Shown in pieces: positions 34,601-45,300 of a stretch of 64,000 bases of DNA (positions are counted from its first letter, which is position 1; every line of letters begins with the position of its first letter). Made by a program: the position numbers and the translations under genes. Source of the stretch: Nymphaea colorata (lineage: Eukaryota; Streptophyta; Magnoliopsida; Nymphaeales; Nymphaeaceae); contig NC_045141.1 in the NCBI RefSeq assembly GCF_008831285.2, positions 2,916,001-2,980,000 on the forward strand. The letters are read 5' to 3'. The notes below the pieces were generated by a model. The model ran no database searches. It was not told the origin of the DNA and was given only the letters and a program-made list of their open reading frames with translations.

Positions 34601-37600
34601 TTTGAGGAATAACTTTCCTTACATATTTTGGACTCCATGTGTTACACATACCCTAAATTTGGCATTGAAGGACATATGCACTCCACCAAATGAAGAAAAA
34701 GATCATCAAGGATATGAACTATTTTCATGGATTGAAGATTTAGAAAGAGATGCAAAACATATCCAGAATTTCATCGTTAATCATCAACATGCATGGTCTC
34801 TTTTTAGTAGTTTTTCAGATTTGAAATTACTGAAAGTTGCTGAGACAAGATTTGCTTCCATCATTATCATGTTGAAAATGCTTTTGCTAGTAAGCCTGCA
34901 TTAGTTCTTATGGTGGCTCACAATAGTTAGAGCTTCTATCATACTGAGGATGAGGCTAATGCTCAAATGATTGAAAACATTATTGTGAAGGATACATGGT
35001 GGACTAAATTGACATATATTTTGCAGTTTATAAAGAAAATTTGGTGCATGCTAAAGGAAGTAGATAAGGATCAACTTATGCTTGATAAGGTTTATGAGAT
35101 GTGGGATAACATGATTGAGCATATCCGGGGTCTGTAGTTTTTAAGCATGAAAATATGGGATAAAAGTAATACTTCCCTGCACTGTATGGCTCATTCTTTG
35201 AATCCTAAATATTATAGTAGAAAATGGCTGTAAGGAGCTCCTGGACATGTCCCTCTAAATCAAAATCATGAGATATCAAAAAATAGAATATCATGTATAG
35301 AGAGACTTTACCCATATCCTTCCATTAAAAAACAAACTAATTAGAAATATTCAAAGTTCATGAAGGAAGATTTGATTATAAAGATGTAGAGTTAGCAAAA
35401 GAAGATGAAAATCTAAGTCCTTTTGATTGGTGGTCGACATATGGGTCGAAAATGCCAACACTCCAAAAATTAGCAATGAAATTACTAAGCTGATCTATTA
35501 TAACATCAAGTTGTTGAAAGAAATTGGAGTACATACTCTCACATATATAATATCAAAAGGAACAGACTTACTAGCAAGCATGTAGAAGACTTAGTTGATG
35601 TGCACTCCAATTTGCATCTACTTTTAAAGAAGAACAAATAATATGAGGGGGTATTGTACATTTGATTTGTTATTTCTTTAATCTTTACGGTATTTACTTA
35701 TGTAGTTATTTTGTTCATCCAAATTTTTATTTTTATCTTTCAATGCAGTTGTGGATCATCTCCATATTGAGATGTGGACGCAAAAGAATTTGACTTTGAT
35801 GAAAAGCGCAACTTGCACATGGCTAATATGGAGTTAATTTATCATGTAATTCCTGCAAATGATGTTGATTTCAATGAAGATGGAGCATGATCAAGACGTT
35901 GACAATGAAGCACGATGAAGACATGACATTCTTTTTTTAGTTGTTGAACATATCCTTAAAGATTCAAGTTTTGGACCTTTTGGTATATTACTGTTATTCT
36001 GTCAATAAAGACAATGATGGAATGAAACCATCCTTGTGAGTAGTCTAATGACTAATGATTAATCCTTGATTCCTACCCATTATTTTTGTTCATTGTTATT
36101 TAGTTTTGGTTAACATTATATATATATCTATATATATATATATATATATATATCCACTCCCGCACCGAAACTTTTTTGGGATTTGCCACATCCCGCACCT
36201 GCATCCGCACCATGCACTTAGGTGACATAGATGCACATTTCTAAAAAAAAACGCAAATCAAAAGACAGCAGCACGCCACAAGGGTTGCAAGCATTGAATT
36301 TGTACACGCATAAACCTGGACAGTGATAGACAGCTAGCTAAAGCAAAACATAAAAGGTGGGGAAACTTACATCTAGAGGTGGTGTGACTCCATTCTTCAA
36401 AATAGCCAGCTTCCTCTGGAATGAATTTCCAAGCATCTGCATGCATCCAGAACCACATGTTCAGCAGCTTATCACTTATGACAAAGGCTTACGAGCATGT
36501 TAAATGGACAGACATGATTTTATACAATAACTATAATAAAATTGAGTGACAAAAACTCATCCACTTACCAATGATTTTGCAGAATCCCATGTGAAGAAGC
36601 GTGTGAAAAAGGATGGTTCATTGCCTTCAGCAATAACAAATACCGGAGTCTCAGGAGATAATTTTTCCAGTAGAAAGTCATGTTTCACAAATTTCTGTCA
36701 AAAGGAGAAAAGGGGTTATTCTAAAAGCTTGATTAAACTTTGCAGCAGAAAAACTTTTGCATAGCTTTCTGGTGGAAAAAATCAAGTTGGACAATTTTCT
36801 CAAAATTAGATTTTCCTCGCAATACATACAAAGGCTCAAGTAAGCACAGCTACCTCTCCTATACTTAACGCCTGCATTTTGATCTTCGAATCCACTTGCT
36901 GACCAACCCAAATAAAGATGCTAGCATGAGAGTCCAAAATGAGAAAATCTTCTGTCATCAAATCGTCTTGGCTAAAATTATATATCTCAGTAACCTGTAT
37001 CAGAAATTGTACTATTACCAATACAAGTAATATTCACTTAAACTGGGAAAGACAGCCAATTTTTTACAACAACTGGTTTTTGCATGTACCAATTGGAACA
37101 GAAGATGCCAAGGAATTTTTCTTACCAACCTTTAAATTTCCTGCATCACGTGGAGCATGTAACATCATCAATGGCTCCATCACAAAATCAGAAGCATCAG
37201 TTCCCACTATGATAGATAAAGCCCAAAACTACTAGTGAATTAAAATTATAAGATGCCCATGGACAAGCCAGAATTTGACCTTTGGAGAAATGGCAACAGA
37301 ATAGGTGAGGATCACTTTCAACATCTTTTGCTATCTTCTGGATGGAGTGCTCACTTTTTCCTCCAAGCAAGCTCCAAAACTGTTCAGACTCAGATCCTTC
37401 TTTCTGCGCCTTGGGTTGAATGTTTGGCTGTAGAAGATTTTCAACAATAATTACCATTTCTTGGCACAAATCACTACAAGGATACATCTATTCATGAAGA
37501 CCATTTTAACATTATTAGAGTATTTAAACAATTTTTCTTTTACTATATAAGCAAGTTCTGCAACTCCAAAAAGCATTTTGAATTGGTTGAAAAAGCAAAT

Positions 37601-39347
37601 GTAGAAGGAAAAGAATTAAAGAAATCTCATACTTGACAAAGATACTACTAGGATAGTTCTTTGCCACTGACCACTGCTTATGTCATTAAAAGTTGTTTTT
37701 AAAGAAATTCATGAAGATGACAAGTGTCATTGCTTAAGGAAACAGTAGTGTGGAGTCTATGGACACGAGAAAACCTTAATTACATCCAGCAGCCTCTCTA
37801 CTAGCTCCTGGTCCTCTGTTGTGGTAAGGCTTCCAGACCACGTAAAGACTGTAGATCCAGAATGTAATATGTAACAATACGAGGAGTTCAGAGATGAAGC
37901 CGCCTAAAATAATTGAGAAGCATAATGGATCAGCTTAATAATGAAATTAATGCAGAAAATGATCATCTCATCAACACATTTGTCAAGCCCCATAAATGCA
38001 ATCCATAACTCATTAACAAAAGCAACAAAGAACCTCAAGCTTAAAGTGGTCAAGATTTCCTGCAAAATTTTCTGAAATGAATTCTTGCATGATGCAGCAT
38101 GAAAATGGAGTTCTCTGGAAACAAAGAGATTTGGCTATTCCAGCTTCATATAATGCCGGTTGGCCATGAAGGGTTTGCACATTAACCTTCCCTTTCAGAA
38201 GCAGCAATTTCAGTAGAGAAATTTGAGAATTTTGCACCATTTCGAGATAAGCATAGCTAAGGACAAGTTCAGTCATTTACATCAAGAACCTCCAGACTAA
38301 CATAAGAGCAACAGAGCCATCATTGCGCACATGCTAACATTCTCAGTGACCTCTACGTGGTTCATGCAGCTTGTGTTAGAAATTAAGGCCCAGACATCAT
38401 GTAAGTATACATATATATATTTTTCATATGTACTATCATACATTTAATTTCATGTATGATTTGTATATATAAATATATATATATATGTATGCATAGGTGT
38501 TTATGTAGCTTATTTTATGTACCCTTTTTATTTCTTTTTCCCTTTTTCTGTTTTTACCTTTTTTTATTGTAAAAGGGGAACTAGCTGTTGGACCAGCTTC
38601 CAACGGCTAGATTTCTAGCCGTTGGAGCTGGCCCAACAGCCAACTCCTCCCTTCTTTCCTCCTTTCTTTGCTCTATAAATAAGGGACTGCTGTCCTTGGT
38701 TAAGGCTTTTAGGCCTCTCTTGTGTATTCTTCTCTTGAGATTAATATATTTGGTATCTTCTCCTCAAGTTTGAGGTTTGGCTTTGTATTATCTATTGAAG
38801 TTGTTGGGATCTTCAAGAGTGTATCTCTTGAAGCATTTGCATTCTCAAGATCGGGCCTGATTTACAGCTTGATACCCTGAACTTTTGCAGCAAAGAGGAT
38901 TGAGAGAGTGGGTAAGGCAGTTAAGGTTGGACTTTGAACTAGGCTGTCAACCTGATACATGATAAACCAAACTAGACCGTTGCTCTGATGAGTTGATTTG
39001 CTTGTCTAGGCTAGGTCACCTTCTCTAGACAAGTTGAGAAAATACAATATAAGGAAGTAAACCTAAAACCTGAGAGACAAATTCACTTGCAAAAGTAATA
39101 GTGCATGCAAAAAAGATGCACTGTGTCCATGATCACCCACATCATTCTTGTGCACTAGATCATTTAACTATGACTTCCATTTGATGATTAGAGCAATTAG
39201 TAGTTAAACATTTTGCTGACTAAATTGACAAAAGAAATAGATGAAACATATGTCACATAGGTGTGGGATGCGAGTGCGGAAGTGGGTGCCGAAGCGGCAC
39301 ATCCACAAAAATTTAGATGTGGTGGTGTGGCAAAACTAATTATTATT

Positions 39348-39386
<39 letters not shown>

Positions 39387-42300
39387 GAAATTAAGAGTAT
39401 ACACTCTAGTCTATACACTCTACATATACACTATATGGATTAAAAGCCACGGCAAAATATTGAAGCACGTAAAGACTGCCACTCTTTATGGAATAAATGG
39501 ACAATGGAATCTAATGGAAAACTAAAAAAAGGAACAAGGTACCGTTTCAACTTGAATTGCTTGCATATTTTCTGGTCCAGAGCCCTGCACTCTGAAAAGA
39601 GCAACCCCACCTTCTGAGTATGTGTCATCAACAGTACAGGTTTCAGATACATATTTTTTGTATCCTGAACTCATCCCACCCTATGCCAACAAATTTGGTT
39701 CAGTTTAGGATGCATAAAGCACATGATGAAGAAGCAGCCAGATAGCTGATATTGCAGATCAGAAGCTCAACAGACCTTAAATACAACAAAACTTTGAAGA
39801 ATTGAGAAGAACTGGATGGGCTCCCTCCCTTCAAAAATTTTAGCCTGTGAAGGAACAATCAAGAAAAGCATCAACATTGGATGGACAGTCTAGAAAAAAG
39901 CATTTAACATGCAGGTTATAGTAGATCACCTGAACAGCTTGCCCCTTCAATACCTCTGCCATCTTGTTCATCATGGAGATTGCAGCCTTCTGCTCCTCCT
40001 GTACTCAAATAAACTTTTGATGTTCTCAATTGTTGCACATACCCAATTCTACTAAATGATTTTGGCTAAAGACGGGTCTTCATAGAACATTATCTGGCCA
40101 TCTGTAAGGTACTTCATTGAAGATAGACAAATTCTTTAAGATCATGAGTGAAACTGATTTCTATAGTTGTAATACCCTGAAACTTTAGTCATGCATCTAA
40201 GATCGTGAGGAATTTCAGTGGACTTATAAGGGAGTTGGCCAAGTGATAGATTGTCCATGTTCTTAGATTTTTTGGTGTAAGAGCTGGATCGCCAAACCAG
40301 GAGCCCAACCCCAGTGTGGGAATAGACCAAGTTGTTACAGTTAGTATCAAAGCCGATTAAACACCTAGACCTAGGGTCTCACACACACAAACACCTGTGC
40401 ACCGAAAGATTAGTCATGTATCTAATATTATGAAAAAACGTGGGAAACTTATAAGAAAGTTGGCTAAGTGATATATTGTCCTGATTCCTAGCCTTTTAGG
40501 GCCGAAAAAAAAGCAATTAGAGGGTGGGTTGGGATCCATCGAACCAGAAGCCTAAACTCGGTGTCGGAGTGGGCGGGATTGTTATAATGGCTGTCTCAGG
40601 TGAGGTCTTAAATGGACCATGTATTCACCATATAAATACTTGGACCTGGTGAACCCATGCTTATGGCAAGTTAACAACAAGAATTCCCTCAAACATTTAA
40701 GGGATTTGCCCTAATTAGGTATTAGGGGTGTGTGTGTTGTCTTTTTCCCCTTGCAGGTAAAGGCAGGTAGCAGCTGCTACCACATTGCATTGAGGGACCC
40801 AACACGCTCTCCAATGGAATACTTCATCAGAATCATGGTTTGCAAATAAAGTTTGTCTCCTGCGCAGGATCCACAAAATCTTGCTCCCAGCCAATTTTGT
40901 TGCCTTTCTGATAATCTATGAAGAATATATCTCTCAAATATCTATCCATGTTTACCTGTTGTCAAATGTGAAAAATTTACATCTATATGTCGAGCATTTT
41001 AGTTTCAGGAAGGTATAAAGAACTAATTTGCTCGACTAGTGTCCCTACATGCTGCTCAAGTGTAGCAGCTGCAACGAACATAGTAACTAACTCTTGTAGG
41101 CGAAATCTAGTAGTTCAGCACTCTCATTTGGAGTAAAAAATGTCATTTGCATATAAAGAATCTGATAGAAATCTGGCACCAATATGTGTAACTAAAAATT
41201 TGTATTCATGCAGGAAGTTAGAAAGAGACAATGAGACAGGAAGAGGCTGAGGAGAAGAGGTCGAGACCAGGATGGTCTAAATGGCCAATATTTATAATAC
41301 TCAACAGTTAAAATTGCTGAATCCTAAGAGACTCTTCAATCGTAGAATCCTAGAATAGTTCTCATATATCACAAGGACATAGAATACCGCAACATAGTTT
41401 ACAAGAATGTAGAATACAAGAACATACAATGACGTGGGACATTGTTCAACGTGCTGGATTTTGGATCCAGATGGAAGATCCGAAAATCTTATTGTTTAAC
41501 ACCCTCCCTCAAGCTGTGCATGGTTTTGAATCATGAATAGCTTGCTCTTCAAAAACCAGAACCGATATTTTGTCAATCCTTTAATAAATATGTCAACAGC
41601 TTGTTCATTAGTTCCAATGAAGACTGGTTCTATCTCTTTATTCTCCACCTTCTGCCTAATAAAATGCTGGTCAATCTCAATGTGTTTTTTTTTGCCATGT
41701 TGTATAGGATTGAAAGCAATGTTGATGGCGCTTTGGTTGTCACACATTAGTACCAAGATTTTAATTTTTTCTCCTATATCTTATAGCAAGTGTCGAATCC
41801 AAGTCACATATGTCGTCCCTGCAGCCATACATCTGTATTCAGCCTCTATACTTGATCATGCAACTGCTCTCTGTTTTCTACTACTCCAAGATACCCTATG
41901 ATACACGGGTACGGCTACGAGGGTGGAGTACTCGTCCGGTACCGGTACGACACTGGTACGGGTACGGGTACGAGCTTGGATACGTACCGAAGGTCGTATC
42001 CGTCCATTTTTTGGATACGGTCAAATTTGACTGAGTCTAAATCTGTCTGTTTTTATGTTTAAAATTATTTGATTTTAACTTTTAAAACCATTTTAACGTT
42101 AGAAAAAAAGAAACGAAACCCTTAAAACATTCGTTCCTCTATTCTTACCTGTCACCGAGCGACGGCAGCGGCGACTGGCGACGACTTCCGGCGAGTGTGC
42201 AGCGGCAGCGGCGACTGGCGACGACTTCCGGCGAGTGTGCAGCGGCAGCGGCGACTGGCGACGGAAGCGGCGACGGCAACGGCGACAGCAGACGGTAGGA

Positions 42301-45300
42301 GGCGACTGTCACGGTATTTTTTTTTCCTTTTTTCATTTTTCTTTTCATTTTCATCGGCTCCACCCTGCCTTCACCGCCGGTGATGACCTCCCAATTGCCG
42401 TCGACGTCGCGGTTGAGTTGGCCGGTGACGGGGGGGGAAGAAGGCAAGGGCCTCGGAGACGACTGGGCCGCCCCTACCGCTGCTGTGGTTGTTGCTTATT
42501 CCTGCTAAGCGTCGTGGCTGTTGCTCCTTCACGGGGAGAGGATGGTTGTAGTAGAAGATGAGGCGGAGGGAGTAAAGCCCCATCATGTGGTCAATGACGG
42601 AGAGAGGGTACACCTTTCCCTGCCGGCATTTTAAACTATTCCTAATGTTGAATGGTGGCCGGATATTTCTGCTGTGCCCTGTCGAGCAGACAACCCTTTG
42701 AATTTATGACGTTTGCTTAATAAATTGTAATTGGATTAGAGGTTTTCTTTCTTGCATTCATTTAATACATGGTCGTTCCTGGTTGCCAATTTATTTTAAA
42801 ACAAGTTTCATAAGGGTGTGTTGTGCTCCATAACCTTCTCAGATCCCAGACCAATTCAAGATCCCTTCTATATGAAACTTACAATGTAAATAAATAAACA
42901 TCAGATTTTATCACTCTGTGAAAAAAGATGGTTTCAGATTTTGAGTTTATAGCTAAAACTTCATATTTGAGATTAGATGAAAAAGGGGATTCTCACCTTA
43001 AATCCATGAATTTGTTATATCAGAATATGTTGTTCTGTTTGTAACTTTTGATATATATATATATGTGAAATATGTTATTCTTTTTGAAATTTTTTGACAT
43101 ATATATGTACATATGCATGGGTGTGTACGGCCGTATCCCTGTACCCAAGTTTTTTTAAAATGGTTTGTACCCGTACCAGCACCGGCACCCGTACCCGTAC
43201 CCGTACCTATGTGACATAGAAGATACCAAATTTTTGCCTATAAAGATGCAAAAACCAGAGATAGATCTTCTTTCGTCTGGGTCTCCAGCCTAATCAGCGT
43301 CAGTATACGTGATTAGTTCATGACCAGCAACTTCATTCTCACTTCTACAATACACTAATCCATCTCCAACGGTTTCCTTGAGATACCTTAGTATTCTTTT
43401 AACTGCATTCACATGTGTGTCTCTAGGCGCATGCATAAATTGAGACACTTGATTTACTGCATAAGTAATATCAGGTCTGGTAAATGTTAAATATTGCAAA
43501 ACACCAACAATACTGTGATATTTGGTGGGGTTTTCATATGTTTCCCCCTCATTTATACTCATCCTTTGGTTCAAAATACTAGGTGTTTTAGCAGGCTTAC
43601 AATTTGTCATGCATGATCTATCCAATAGGTCAAGAGTATATTTCTGTTGTGTCAAGGTAAGACGATCTCCTTGCATATCAATTTCAACCCCAAGGAAATG
43701 TCACAAGCTTCCAAGATCTTTCATCTTACAGTTTCTCATTAGCAGACCCTTTATCTCATCAAAATGTTTCTCTAAACTCCCTGTAATGATGATGTCATCA
43801 ACATATATAAGGAGGAGGGTAGTAACATTTTCCTTCTTGAAAATAAAAAAGGAATGGTCGAGAGGACTATTTCGAAATTCATATTCCTTAATTTTGTTTG
43901 AAAAACTGTCAAACCATGACCGTGATGCTTGCTTATGTCCATTCAGGGATTTTTTCAGTTTGCAAACCCATTCGTTAGAGTCTTTTTCAATAAAACCAGG
44001 AGGTTGCTCCATGAAAACTTCTTCCTTCAAGTCACTATGAAGGATAGCATTTTTAACATCTAATTGATTTAGCTTACATCTATATTTAACAACAAGGGAT
44101 ATAATCACGCAAATGGTTTCCATTTTGATTACGGGACTGAACGTCTCATCATAATCATGCCCAAACTATTGTGTAAATCCTTTTGCTACAAACCTTGCTT
44201 TGTGTCTTTCTATGCTGCCATTAGGTTTGTATTTGATTTTGTATACCCAGTTGGAGCCCACTATGTTCTTTCCATGTGGCTTTGGAACGATCTCCTATGT
44301 TCCACATTCATGCAAGGCATCCATTTCTTCTCTCATAGTCATTCTCTAATGATGTGATTTTGACGTTTGATCAAATAAAATATGTTCTTCCTCCATGCGA
44401 ACTTTTGTCATGAATAATTGAAAATCAAGTGATAAAGAATCATAGCTAACCCACTTGCAAATAGGATGGCGAATGCGTTGAGATCTTCTAAGATGAGGCA
44501 TGTTGTCTTCTTGAGTGTGAACACTTTTGTTCTTTAGTCGTCAATTGTAAATAAAACCCGAATACCGATGTGAATTGCTGCTTTGCTCTCCATTATTACT
44601 TCTGTGATCAATTGATGACTGTATTGGACCCTCTTGATTTTCACCCTGAGGCACATTAGACGACTATTGGATTCTCTCGATCTTCATCCTGAGGCACATC
44701 ATTTTCTGAAATAGGATCTACATTGAATAATTGTGTACTGGTCCAGGGATCATAAGATTCAATGGTCATAGGCATTTCATTAGTACTATCAAAATTATGC
44801 TCATCAAAAGTAACATTTCTTGAAGTCTTGATACGTTCAGTTGTTGGATCATCCTTTATATTCATCAGCATATAAAACAAATCTACATTGAATAGCTTTA
44901 TCTTGAAAAGTGTTCCTTAAGGCAGCATCAACGTAGACATAGCATACACAGCCAAAAACCTTCAATTTCTTATAATCAGGTTGTTTGTCTAAGAGTGTGA
45001 AATATGGAGATTTAGACATCAAGAGTGTCAGAGGCAAATGATTTATTATGTATACAGCTGTATGGAAGGCTTCAGTCCATAAGGAAGTGGACATATTAGT
45101 ATCATGCATCATGCTCATGGGGCGTTCAACTATGTGTCGATGTTTGCACTCAACCACACCATTTTGTTGTGGTGTGTAAGGGCAGGAGATTTGTTTAGTT
45201 ATCCATTTTTTGTGTAGAAATTCAATAAAATCATACGGCCCCCATCATCACATTGAAAATGCACCACATTGTATGAAAATTTGGTTTGAATCATAGCATA

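Larger units (their letters stand above)
32464..36230 (+). mobile_element. hAT transposon, near full length, inside a villin intron
   Basis: Terminal inverted repeats of about 17 bp: CTATGTCACCTGAGTGC at the left, and the complement of GCACTTAGGTGACATAG at the right (one mismatch). The flanks ATGAACAT (32,456-32,463) and ATGCACAT (36,231-36,238) match at 7 of 8 bases, a typical hAT 8-bp target duplication with one later change. The interior encodes a BED zinc finger, DUF659 and hAT C-terminal region. It lies 106 bp from one villin exon and 140 bp from the other, in the sense opposite to villin. The intron without it would be about 245 bp. Confidence 0.9.

Noticed and set aside
42145-42561. 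GC-rich coding frames of 100-108 codons on both strands
   Set aside because: They come from the 40-bp GC-rich tandem repeat inside a non-autonomous hAT element. Frames overlap on both strands and lack domains.
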